In this document: piece by piece, positions 36,454-44,305 of the stretch | Layout of the letters: every line of letters starts with the position of its first letter | Numbering within the stretch: the first letter of the stretch is position 1 | NCBI RefSeq assembly: GCF_019801965.1 | Contig: NZ_JAHVIA010000006.1 | Location: 62,001 to 126,000 of the forward strand | DNA from: Salipiger bermudensis | GTDB taxonomy: Bacteria; Pseudomonadota; Alphaproteobacteria; Rhodobacterales; Rhodobacteraceae | Reading direction: 5' to 3' | DNA: 64,000 bases | The notes under the pieces: generated by a model | The model's input: only the letters and a program-made list of their open reading frames with translations | Databases searched by the model: none | Told to the model about the DNA's origin: nothing | Made by a program: the position numbers and the translations under genes

Positions 36454-37440
36454 TCACTCGACGCTGAGCGCGAGATCGAGAAGGCGCTGGCCGTCCGGCG
36501 AGCCTTCGAGGAAGGCCTTGTAGGCGGTCTCCTTGGCGATCTCCTGCCAGGCGTTGAACTCTTCCTCGGTCATCTCGGCGATCTCGACACCGTTCTCGGC
36601 AAACACGTCGCGCGCGTTGCTGTCCTGCGCCTTGGCCTCTTCGAGGTAATAGGCCTCGGCCTTGGCCGATGCGTCGAGCAGCGCCTGCTGCTGCTCTTCG
36701 GTCAGGCCCTCGAAGGTCGACTTGGTCATCAGCAGCGGCTGGTACATGAACCACAGCGCGTATTCGCCCGCCGGGGTGAAGCAGGCGACCTGCTCGTAGA
36801 TGCGATACGACACGAAGGACGACGAAGAGGTATTGGCCGCGTCCAGAACGCCCGTCTGCATGGCGTTATAGATCTCTGCCGAGGACATCGAGGCGATCGA
36901 GGCGCCTGCACCGGCCAGCATCTGCTCGAAGGCTTTGCCCGCGGCGCGGGTCTGCTTGCCCTGAACGTCGTCGGGCGCGGTGATGCAGCCTTCGGTGCCG
37001 GCAAAGCCGCCCGCGAGATAGCCGTGCACCAGCGTCATCACGTCATCCTCGTTGAGGATCGACTCGATCTCGTCCATGAACTCGCTGTCGTTGAGGCGCG
37101 CGGCGTGATCGTGGTTCTTCACCAGCCCCGGCATCAGGGTCAGGTTGTAGGCGTTGCGCAGGCCGCCGGCATAGGCCAGCGGGAAGACGATCATGTCGAC
37201 CTGCCCACGGGCCAGCGGCTTGTACTGCTCGCGCGCCTTGAACAGCGATTGCGTCGGGAAAATCTTGATGTCGAGATCGACATCGGCAGCGGCGACCTCG
37301 TCGGCCACCATCTGGGCCACCTTGTGGCGCAGGTCGCTCTCGGAAAACTGGTGCGACAGGCGCAGCTCGGTGGCGTGCAAGGCGGACGTGCCAAGCAGAA
37401 CGGTCGCGGCGGCGGCCGCGAGGGTCTTGGTAAACTTCAT
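36454..37440 (-). CDS. matP: TRAP malonate-binding protein (MatP-like)
   Basis: A 328-residue DctP-family periplasmic receptor. A signal peptide ends near SALHA-TEL (residue about 22). The mature part has LRLSHQFSESDLRHKVAQMVADEVAAADVDLDIKIFPTQSLFK, EGCITAPDDVQGKQTRAAGKAFEQMLAGAGASIASMSSAEIYNAMQTGVLDAANT, which includes the receptor Arg for a carboxylate ligand, and PLLMTKSTFEGLTEEQQQALLDA. The start at 37440 follows GGAGGAG-type sequence (revcomp of CTCCTCC at 37445-37451). It heads the leftward matPQMAB operon opposite a GntR-family regulator. Confidence 0.9.
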   Translation of the reverse strand: MKFTKTLAAAAATVLLGTSALHATELRLSHQFSESDLRHKVAQMVADEVAAADVDLDIKIFPTQSLFKAREQYKPLARGQVDMIVFPLAYAGGLRNAYNLTLMPGLVKNHDHAARLNDSEFMDEIESILNEDDVMTLVHGYLAGGFAGTEGCITAPDDVQGKQTRAAGKAFEQMLAGAGASIASMSSAEIYNAMQTGVLDAANTSSSSFVSYRIYEQVACFTPAGEYALWFMYQPLLMTKSTFEGLTEEQQQALLDASAKAEAYYLEEAKAQDSNARDVFAENGVEIAEMTEEEFNAWQEIAKETAYKAFLEGSPDGQRLLDLALSVE

Positions 37441-37521
37441 GGTTTCTCCTCCCAGAGTTGACCGGGTTGTGCCCCCGGTCGAGGCCCAACCTCGCAATGA
37501 TTGTTTTTTCAGTCAAGTTTT

Positions 37522-37546
37522 TTGTATACAAGAATTACAATCTTGT
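37522..37546. promoter_or_regulatory. Palindromic operator for the GntR-family malonate regulator
   Basis: A perfect TTGTATACAA palindrome (37522-37531) extends on the minus strand as TCTTGTATACAA, close to the TCTTGTA/TACACGA site reported for rhizobial MatR. A second TCTTGT half-site is at 37541-37546, forming another inverted repeat with ACAAGA (37528-37533). It lies between the divergent matP and regulator genes, so both could be controlled from it. Confidence 0.75.
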
Positions 37547-37577
37547 CGGCCAGACGCCGCCGCTATAGGATCGCGCC

Positions 37578-38234
37578 ATGGAAAGAAAGCGTTCGGACAT
37601 CATTGCTGACGAGCTTGAGAGCCTGATCCTCGACGGCTCCTTCGCCGATGGCGAGCGGCTCGACGAATCCCAGCTGGCCGAGCGCTTCAACGTTTCGCGC
37701 ACGCCGCTGCGCGAGGCCTTCCAGCGGCTGGCGCTGTCGGGGCTGGCGGAGCAGATCCCGCGTCGGGGCGTCTTCGTGCGCCAGCCCGGCCCGGTCGAAC
37801 TCATCGAGATGTTCGAAGTGATGGCGGCACTCGAGGCGCTCTGCGGCGAGCTTGCCGCCGCGCGCATCACCGACGCGGCGCTCGAGGATCTGCGCGCCGC
37901 CAATGCGCGCTGCCAGCAGGCTGTGGAGGCGCGCGACACCGATGCCTATTACCGCGAGAACGAGTGCTTCCACGGCATTCTCTACCGCCAGTCCGGCAAC
38001 GGCTTTCTCGAGCAGGAGAGCCGCCGCCTGCACCGGAGGCTACAGCCGTTCCGGCGCTTGCAACTGCGCGTGAGGGGTCGGCTGGCGCAGTCGATGGCCG
38101 AGCACGAGGCCATCGTCGATGCGCTCGAGGCCGGCGATGCCAAGGCGGCGGCGGCGGCGCTCAAGAGCCATGTCGCTGTGCAGGGCGAGAAATTCCACCA
38201 CCTGATCGCGAGCCTGAGGCAGGCGGCGGAGTGA
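37578..38234 (+). CDS. matR: GntR-family (FCD-domain) regulator of malonate genes
   Basis: A 218-residue regulator with an N-terminal winged helix (ADELESLILDGSFADGERLDESQLAERFNVSRTPLREAFQRLALSGLAEQIPRRGVFVRQP, residues 7-70) and a C-terminal all-helical FCD ligand domain whose metal-binding His residues are visible in ECFHGILY and MAEHEAIVDALEAGDAKAAAAALKSHV. It is divergent from matPQMAB and adjoins a fitting palindrome. In rhizobia the equivalent proteins (MatR/GtrA) respond to malonate; that role here is by context. Confidence 0.88.
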   Translation: MERKRSDIIADELESLILDGSFADGERLDESQLAERFNVSRTPLREAFQRLALSGLAEQIPRRGVFVRQPGPVELIEMFEVMAALEALCGELAAARITDAALEDLRAANARCQQAVEARDTDAYYRENECFHGILYRQSGNGFLEQESRRLHRRLQPFRRLQLRVRGRLAQSMAEHEAIVDALEAGDAKAAAAALKSHVAVQGEKFHHLIASLRQAAE

Positions 38235-38256
38235 TCCCCGCCTGCCCGGCCGCGCT

Positions 38257-39024
38257 TCAGGCGCGGTAGTCGCTGCCCAGGCCGTCGATGGAGCGCAGAT
38301 GCGCCTCCCACTCGAGCTGCAGGTCGCCATCTTCTTCGTTCATCTGGACGTATTGGCCGTGAACGCGGTGTGCGATCTCGTCATCGACGAGGCGGAGCTT
38401 CTGCCCCGAAGAGGTCGCCGCGACCTGAATCTCGCAGGCGCGCTCCAGGTAGAACATGTTGTTGAACATCTCCGCCGCGCTGCCCCCCGTCGCGATGAGC
38501 CCGTGATTGCGCAGCACCAGAACCGGATGATCGCCGAAATCGGCCACGATGCGTTCGCGTTCCTCGAGATCGAGCGCGATGCCCTCGAAATCGTGGTAGG
38601 CAATGCGGTTGTGAAACTGCAGCGAGATCTGGTTGAGCGGCAGCAGGCCGTCTTCCATGCACGACACCGCGACGCCCGCGCGGGTGTGGGTGTGCATGAT
38701 CCAGGCCGCATCATGACGGTGCATGTGGACTGCGGAGTGGATGGTGAATCCCGCCGGGTTGACCCGGTGCGGGCTGCCGTCGACCTTGTTGCCGTCGACG
38801 TCGATCTTGACCAGCGAGGAGGCGGTGATCTCTTCCCAGCGCCAGCCATAGGGGTTGATGAGGAAATGGCCGTCCTCGCCCGGGACCCGGGCGGTGATGT
38901 GGGTGTAGATCAGGTCGGTGAACTTGTGCAGCGCCGCGAGGCGGTAGCAGGCGGCGAGCTCTTCGCGGGCGCGGCGCTCGGCCTCGGACATCTCGGACAG
39001 GGTGGGCTGGCTCTGGAAGGTCAT
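38257..39024 (-). CDS. Class II aldolase/adducin family protein
   Basis: A 255-residue protein of the class II aldolase/adducin fold (fuculose-phosphate aldolase-like). Likely zinc-binding His residues occur in AVHMHRHDAAWIMHTHTRAGVAVS and in VLVLRNHGLIATGG. Related proteins in proteobacteria are aldolases, epimerases or decarboxylase-like enzymes of uncertain substrate, so no reaction is claimed. AGGAG precedes ATG 39024. It converges with the GntR gene (22-base gap) and is not obviously part of the malonate operon. The end of the gene carries an acidic QMNEEDGDLQLEWEAHLR segment. Confidence 0.82.
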   Translation of the reverse strand: MTFQSQPTLSEMSEAERRAREELAACYRLAALHKFTDLIYTHITARVPGEDGHFLINPYGWRWEEITASSLVKIDVDGNKVDGSPHRVNPAGFTIHSAVHMHRHDAAWIMHTHTRAGVAVSCMEDGLLPLNQISLQFHNRIAYHDFEGIALDLEERERIVADFGDHPVLVLRNHGLIATGGSAAEMFNNMFYLERACEIQVAATSSGQKLRLVDDEIAHRVHGQYVQMNEEDGDLQLEWEAHLRSIDGLGSDYRA

Positions 39025-39272
39025 CGGAATCTCCTGTGAGGGCGCGGCACGGGCGCGGATGCGCGAGCCATAGCGCGAAGCCCGCCCGAGGTGCCACCGA
39101 AACCGATGTTTGCGCCCACACATTGCCCGCGCATTGCTGCAACACCGGGCTCTCGAAGGGCGATGCGGGCTGGCCTTCAGCGCCAGATAAGCTAGGTGGC
39201 CGCCCATCGTGCCCGCGGAGTGCCAGGCAAGCGGGACATGTCCGAAACTCAAAAGCCAAGAAACGTGGTGAC

Positions 39273-41603
39273 ATGACCTTTCCGAGACGCTGGATCGCAG
39301 CGATGCTGATCCTCGCGGCGCTTGTTTGCAGCGCCATCTTCCCGACACCGACACTGGCCCAAGAGGCCGACACCTCAACGCCCGCGCCGAGCAACCTCGA
39401 GCTGCTGCTCGACGTGATCGAGAACGACGACAGCCGCGCCGCCCTGATCGAAGAGCTGCGCGCGGCCCAGACCGAGGCCGAGACCCCGGTCGACGACCAG
39501 ATCGTCGACACGCTCGCCGGCGACGACGCGCCGCCCGAGGAGCTCTCGTTCAGCCGCCGGATCGCTCTGGTCACCCAGGAAGCGGCGCAGGACATCGCCT
39601 CCGGGCTCGAAAGCGCCTGGACCCAGATCACCCGCGCGCCGATGGTCTTCGAGGGGCTCAGCGGCGGCGAGGCGGGTGTTCTGCTCGAGGCCGCCAAGCA
39701 GCTGGCGCTGATCATCGCGGTGACCGTCGCGGTGTTCCTCCTGCTGCGGCGCTTCGGCAAATCGCTCTACGCCCGCATGGATGCCAAGGCCGAGGCCAGT
39801 GGCGCGCTGCGCACCGCACTGCTCTTCATGGCCTCGGCGCTGATCGACGCGCTGATCGTCATCGTTGCCTGGGCGGCGGGCTACCTGATCGCCACGCTCT
39901 TCCTCGGCAATTTCGGCGAGATCGGCATCCGCCAGACGCTCTACCTCAACGCCTTCCTGCTGGTCGAGCTGGCCAAGGTCGGCGTGCGGCTGATCCTGTC
40001 GCCGTCCTCGAGCAGCCTGCGCCCGCTGCCGGTCTCCGACGGCTCGGCGAAATACCTCTCCAGCCGACTCAACTTCATGGTCGGGCTGGTGGGCTATGGC
40101 CAGCTGCTGATCGTACCGATCCTCAACACCAACATCTCCTTCGCCGCCGGACGCGCCGTCTCGGCGCTGATCGCCCTAATCGTGGTCGCCCTGGCGATCT
40201 GGATGGTGCTGCGCAAGCGCCGCCGGGTGGCCGACTGGCTCGAGCGCGGCGGCCGCAGCGCCGGCGATGTCGCGCGCGAGAAGCGGCTCGAGGACGAGGG
40301 CGAGCCGGTCGTTTCCGGCGCTCCCGAGGAGTTTCCCATGGGCACTCCGGAGCCCGAGCCCAAGAAACGCAGCGGCTTGCAGGTGCTGGCCCGCAACTGG
40401 CACATCCCCGCCCTGCTCTACCTGCTGGTGATGCTCGTTCTGGTGCTGGTCCAGCCCGGCGACGCGGCTTTCCGCTCGCTGATCAATTCCGGGCAGGTGC
40501 TTCTCGTGGCGATCCTCGGCGTGGCGATCTCGGGCGTGATGACACGCACGATGGTCAACGGCGTGCAACTGCCAGACACCGTCAACGCCCGCCTGCCCGC
40601 GCTGGAGCGCCGGCTCAACACCTTCGTGCCCAAGGCCCTCTTCGTTCTACGGCTGGTGATCTTCGCCCTCGTGGTGGTTTTTGCGCTCAACGCCATCAGC
40701 CTGATAGACCTGCGCGGCTGGATGGCCGGGCAATTCGGCCGCGAGGTGACCGGGACGATCTTCTCGGTCGTGGCGGTGCTGCTGGTCTCCTTCGCGATCT
40801 GGGTCGGCATGACCTCCTGGGTCGATTACCGGCTCAACCCGGAATACGGCTCCGTGGCGACCTCGCGCGAGCAGACCCTGCTCACCCTGCTGCGCAACGC
40901 CGCGACGATCGCTCTGGTGGTGATCACGCTGATGTTCGTGCTCTCCGAGATCGGCCTCGACATCGCGCCGCTGCTGGCCTCCGCCGGGGTGCTGGGCCTC
41001 GCCATCGGCTTCGGTGCCCAGAAGCTGGTGCAGGACATCATCACCGGCATCTTCATCCAGTTCGAGAACGCGATGAACGTGGGCGACGTTGTCACCGCGG
41101 GCAGCACCACCGGCGTGGTCGAGAAACTGACCATCCGCTCGGTGAGTTTGCGCGACGTTAGCGGCGCCTATCACCTGATCCCGTTCTCGTCGGTCGACAT
41201 GGTGACCAACTTCATGCGCGAGTTCGGCTATTTCGTCTGCGACATGGGCGTGGCCTATCGCGAGAACATCGACGAGGTGAAGCAGGCCATGCTCGACGCC
41301 TTCGAGCAGCTGCGCGAAGATCCCGATCAGGCGGCCAACATCATGGGCGATCTCGAATGGTTCGGCATCAACGCCTTCGGCGACAGCGCCGTCGTGGTGC
41401 GGGCGCGGATCAAGTGCGTTCCGGGCACCCAGTGGGGCGTCGGCCGGGCCTATAACGGCGTGCTGAAAGAGGTGTTCGACGCGCGCAACATCGAGATCCC
41501 CTTCCCGCACCAGACGATCTACCTGGGCGAGTCGAAATCGGGCGCGACCCAGCCCTTCCACGTCGTCTCCGACGGCAGGGACGCGGGCGGCAGCGACGGC
41601 TGA
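39273..41603 (+). CDS. MscS-family mechanosensitive channel, YbiO type
   Basis: A 776-residue member of the MscS superfamily with a large N-terminal extension like E. coli YbiO (741). It starts with a signal peptide cleaved near TLA-QEA (residue about 30). An acidic periplasmic region with ENDDSRAALIEELRA follows, then many transmembrane segments between about 140 and 570. The conserved pore helix and beta domain are at the C-terminus: ALLASAGVLGLAIGFGAQKLVQDIITGIFIQFENAMNVGDVV. It would release ions and small solutes during osmotic downshock. It is monocistronic, with a strong inverted repeat after the stop. The C-terminal tail after LGESKSGATQP is short. Confidence 0.9.
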   Translation: MTFPRRWIAAMLILAALVCSAIFPTPTLAQEADTSTPAPSNLELLLDVIENDDSRAALIEELRAAQTEAETPVDDQIVDTLAGDDAPPEELSFSRRIALVTQEAAQDIASGLESAWTQITRAPMVFEGLSGGEAGVLLEAAKQLALIIAVTVAVFLLLRRFGKSLYARMDAKAEASGALRTALLFMASALIDALIVIVAWAAGYLIATLFLGNFGEIGIRQTLYLNAFLLVELAKVGVRLILSPSSSSLRPLPVSDGSAKYLSSRLNFMVGLVGYGQLLIVPILNTNISFAAGRAVSALIALIVVALAIWMVLRKRRRVADWLERGGRSAGDVAREKRLEDEGEPVVSGAPEEFPMGTPEPEPKKRSGLQVLARNWHIPALLYLLVMLVLVLVQPGDAAFRSLINSGQVLLVAILGVAISGVMTRTMVNGVQLPDTVNARLPALERRLNTFVPKALFVLRLVIFALVVVFALNAISLIDLRGWMAGQFGREVTGTIFSVVAVLLVSFAIWVGMTSWVDYRLNPEYGSVATSREQTLLTLLRNAATIALVVITLMFVLSEIGLDIAPLLASAGVLGLAIGFGAQKLVQDIITGIFIQFENAMNVGDVVTAGSTTGVVEKLTIRSVSLRDVSGAYHLIPFSSVDMVTNFMREFGYFVCDMGVAYRENIDEVKQAMLDAFEQLREDPDQAANIMGDLEWFGINAFGDSAVVVRARIKCVPGTQWGVGRAYNGVLKEVFDARNIEIPFPHQTIYLGESKSGATQPFHVVSDGRDAGGSDG

Positions 41604-41623
41604 TCCCCGCCCTCATCACGAAC

Positions 41624-41660
41624 GAGACGGGCCGCGCGGCAGAGCTGCGCGGCCCGTCTC
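41624..41660. terminator. Bidirectional hairpin between the channel gene and DUF2478 gene
   Basis: A perfect 14-bp stem, GAGACGGGCCGCGC (41624-41637) with GCGCGGCCCGTCTC (41647-41660), lies between converging genes. No long T-run is present on either side; its strength and site suggest a shared terminator. Confidence 0.7.
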
Positions 41661-41711
41661 ATGTCAGGCGCTCGGGATATGTCTTTCAGGCCCCGCCGCG
41701 GCGCGGTCGGC

Positions 41712-42233
41712 TCACGCCGCCGCCGCCTCGCGGATCCGCGCCAGGCACCAGTCGGTGACCGCGTCCGGCTCGGAGGGCAGAGGCTCGGCCAGCTCCTCGG
41801 CAAACGCAAGGAAGCCCGGCAGGTTGGTCTGGTTTACCGCCACCAGAACCGGCACCCCGGCCCCGATCGCCTCCGCGATCACCGGGCGAAAGCCGCGCCC
41901 GTCGAGCTCCTGCTTGCCGAACTTGTTGACCAGCAGCAGCGCCGCGCCCTTGTCGAGACCGGCGCTGACCAGCCCCACCACCCGCTCGAGCCCCTGCGGA
42001 TCGAGCCGGCAGCCGCGCGACAGCGCGCCGAGATCCTGGGAAATGCGCACCACGTCGGTGCCGGTCAGAACCTCGAGATCCATGTGGCACTTGGTGTCGG
42101 GCCCGGTCTCGATATTGTGCTGCACCGCGCCCGCAAGCGGCAGCCCATCGGCGCGCAAACGCTGCGCCACCTCGCGCATCAGGCCGTCGACCTCGCCGCG
42201 GCCAAGGCCCGTCACGTATCCAAGCATGCCCAT
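41712..42233 (-). CDS. DUF2478 protein linked to molybdenum genes
   Basis: A 173-residue cytoplasmic protein resembling DUF2478, a family with a nucleotide-binding-like fold found beside molybdate transport or molybdenum cofactor genes. Visible features are GYVTGLGRGEVDGLMREVAQRL at the N-terminus, in place of a true P-loop, LSRGCRLDPQGLERVV in the middle, and ALLLVNKFGKQELDGRGFRPVIAEAIGAGVPVLVAVN toward the C-terminus, reminiscent of the THEP1/P-loop core without a full Walker A. It is divergent from fdhD with 73 bases between starts. Its function is unknown; a role in molybdenum handling is inferred from neighbours. Confidence 0.75.
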   Translation of the reverse strand: MGMLGYVTGLGRGEVDGLMREVAQRLRADGLPLAGAVQHNIETGPDTKCHMDLEVLTGTDVVRISQDLGALSRGCRLDPQGLERVVGLVSAGLDKGAALLLVNKFGKQELDGRGFRPVIAEAIGAGVPVLVAVNQTNLPGFLAFAEELAEPLPSEPDAVTDWCLARIREAAAA

Positions 42234-42306
42234 CCCCTTGCAACTGGTCGGAGCACGTTACAAGATGCCCGGCGCACAGGCCAGAGGAGGCAAGAAAATC
42301 CAACCC

Positions 42307-43170
42307 ATGCCAGACTTGCCGCTGCTCCCCACCCCCACCGATCCGCGTCTCACCCGGCGCATCGCGGGCACCGACCAGACCGGCGCTCCGACCGAGATCG
42401 CGGTGGTCGAGGAGCGCCCGCTGACGATCTATCTCAACCGGCAGGAAATCGTCACCGCGATGACCATCGGCGACCATCCCGAGTATCTGGCGCTGGGGTT
42501 CCTGCGCAATCAGGGCATGCTGCGCGCCGATGACGTGGTGACCGGCGTCGATTACGACGACGAGATCGAGACCGTGGTGGTGCGCACCGCACGCGAGACC
42601 TCCTACGAGGAGAAGGTGCAGAAGAAGACCCGTACCTCGGGCTGCGCCGTGGGCACGGTCTTCGGCGACATGATGGAGGGGCTCGAGGGGCTCACCCTGC
42701 CGGACGCGCAGGTGCGCAGCTCGTGGCTCTATGCGCTTGCCAAGGAAATCAACACCACGCCTTCGCTCTATCTCGAGGCCGGCGCGATCCACGGCACCGT
42801 GCTGTGCCAAGGCGACAAACCCTTGGTCTACATGGAGGATGTCGGACGGCATAATGCGGTCGACAAGATCTCGGGCTTCATGTTTCGCCACGGGATCGGA
42901 GCGGAGGACAAGATCCTCTACACCACCGGCCGGCTGACCTCGGAGATGGTGATCAAAACCGCGCTTATGGGAATCCCGGTGCTCGCCTCGCGCTCGGGCT
43001 TCACCGCATGGGGCGTCGAGATCGCCCGGCAGGTGGGGCTGACGCTGATCGGCCGGATGCGCGGCCAGCGCTTCGTCTGCCTCTCGGGTGAGGAGCGGCT
43101 CTTGCGCGATGTCGACCCGGCGAGCATCCCCGACGAAGACCGCAAATCGCGCCGGAAGGCCGCGGAATGA
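42307..43170 (+). CDS. fdhD: Formate dehydrogenase accessory sulfurtransferase
   Basis: A 287-residue FdhD protein that passes sulfur to the molybdenum cofactor for insertion into formate dehydrogenase. Key blocks are IYLNRQEIVTAMTIGDHPEYLALGFLRNQGML, TRTSGCAVGTVFGD with the sulfur-carrying Cys at about residue 113 (one Cys in the loop rather than CxxC), YMEDVGRHNAVDKISG, TTGRLTSEMVIKTALMGIPVLASRSGFTAWGVEIARQ. ATG 42307 lies 16 bases after AGGAGG, a rather long spacing; ATG 42265 upstream is an alternative that would add 14 residues. It overlaps mobA by ATGA. It heads the fdhD-mobA-mobB-moeA operon. Confidence 0.93.
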   Translation: MPDLPLLPTPTDPRLTRRIAGTDQTGAPTEIAVVEERPLTIYLNRQEIVTAMTIGDHPEYLALGFLRNQGMLRADDVVTGVDYDDEIETVVVRTARETSYEEKVQKKTRTSGCAVGTVFGDMMEGLEGLTLPDAQVRSSWLYALAKEINTTPSLYLEAGAIHGTVLCQGDKPLVYMEDVGRHNAVDKISGFMFRHGIGAEDKILYTTGRLTSEMVIKTALMGIPVLASRSGFTAWGVEIARQVGLTLIGRMRGQRFVCLSGEERLLRDVDPASIPDEDRKSRRKAAE

Positions 43171-43817
43171 GCCGGGCCGTGCAACAGCCGCTCGGGGTCA
43201 TCCTCGCGGGCGGGCTCGCCACGCGCATGGGTGGCGGCGACAAGGGCTTGCTGGAGATCGGCGGCGCGCCGCTCTTGCAGCGGGTGATCGACCGGCTGGC
43301 GCCGCAGGTGGCCGAGCTGGCGCTCAACGCCAATGGTGACGCGGCGCGCTTCGAGAGCTACGGCCTGCCGGTGCTGCCCGACAGCATCGCGGGCTTTCCG
43401 GGGCCGCTCGCGGGCGTGCTCGCCGGTCTCGACTGGGCAGCCGAGCAGGGCGCCGACAGCATCGTCACCGTCGCCGCCGACACGCCGTTCTTCCCCTGCG
43501 ATCTGGTGCCGCACCTGCTGCTCGCCGCGGAAGGTGCGCCGCATCCGCTGGCGCTGGCCTGCACGCCGCGCTCGGGCGACGAGGCGCTGAAATCCGGCGG
43601 CGGCAAGCGGATCAACCGCCACCCCACCTTCGGCCTCTGGCCGGTGGCGCTGGCCGACGACCTGCGCGCCGCGCTGCAGGACGGGCTGCGCAAGGTCGTG
43701 CTCTGGACCGACCGCCACGGCGCCGGCGAGGCGCTGTTCCCCGCCGAGCCCTTCGACCCGTTCTTCAACGTCAACACGCCCGAGGATCTCGACCGGGCGC
43801 GCGAGCTCGCCGCATGA
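43167..43817 (+). CDS. mobA: Molybdenum cofactor guanylyltransferase
   Basis: A 216-residue nucleotidyltransferase that attaches GMP to Mo-molybdopterin to make the guanine dinucleotide cofactor used by DMSO-reductase-family enzymes such as formate dehydrogenase. The nucleotide-binding signature GVILAGGLATRMGGGDKGLLEIGG is at residues 10-33, with VTVAADTPFFPCDLV (Mg2+-binding Asp) near 100 and FNVNTPEDLDRA at the C-terminus. It overlaps both fdhD (ATGA) and mobB (ATGA), so all are translated together. Confidence 0.93.
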   Translation: MSRAVQQPLGVILAGGLATRMGGGDKGLLEIGGAPLLQRVIDRLAPQVAELALNANGDAARFESYGLPVLPDSIAGFPGPLAGVLAGLDWAAEQGADSIVTVAADTPFFPCDLVPHLLLAAEGAPHPLALACTPRSGDEALKSGGGKRINRHPTFGLWPVALADDLRAALQDGLRKVVLWTDRHGAGEALFPAEPFDPFFNVNTPEDLDRARELAA

Positions 43818-44305
43818 GGATCTACGGCGTCACCGGCAGCAAGAACTGCGGCAAGACCGGCCTGATGGAGCGGCTGGTGTCCGAGATAAGCGCGCGCGGC
43901 TTCACCGTCTCGACGATCAAGCACGCCCATCACAGCACCGATGTCGACCAGCCCGGCCGCGACAGCTTTCGCCACCGCGAGGCCGGCGCCCGGGAGGTGC
44001 TGCTCGCCTCGCCCCACCGCTGGGCCTTGATGCACGAACTGCGCGATGCGCCCGAGCCGCCGCTCTCCGAGCTGCTCGGCAAGCTCTCGCCCGTCGATCT
44101 GATCATGATCGAGGGCTACAAGCGTGAGGCCCATCCCAAGATCGAGGCGCACCGCGCCGAGACCGGCAAGCCATTGCTCTCACCCGACAATCCGAGCATC
44201 CGCGCCGTCGCCGCCGACAGCCTGATCGAGACCGCCCTGCCCTGCTTCGATCTCGACGACACCACCGCCATCGCCGATTTCATCCTGCGCGAGGTGGGGC
44301 TGTGA
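43814..44305 (+). CDS. mobB: Molybdopterin-guanine dinucleotide biosynthesis adaptor MobB
   Basis: A 163-residue P-loop GTP-binding protein that aids MobA. The Walker A is GVTGSKNCGKTGLMERLV (residues 5-22), followed by STIKHAHHSTDVDQPGRDSFRHREAGA and the family's DLIMIEGYKREAHPKIEAHR. Overlaps of four bases with mobA and moeA make it part of a single translational unit. Confidence 0.92.
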   Translation: MRIYGVTGSKNCGKTGLMERLVSEISARGFTVSTIKHAHHSTDVDQPGRDSFRHREAGAREVLLASPHRWALMHELRDAPEPPLSELLGKLSPVDLIMIEGYKREAHPKIEAHRAETGKPLLSPDNPSIRAVAADSLIETALPCFDLDDTTAIADFILREVGL

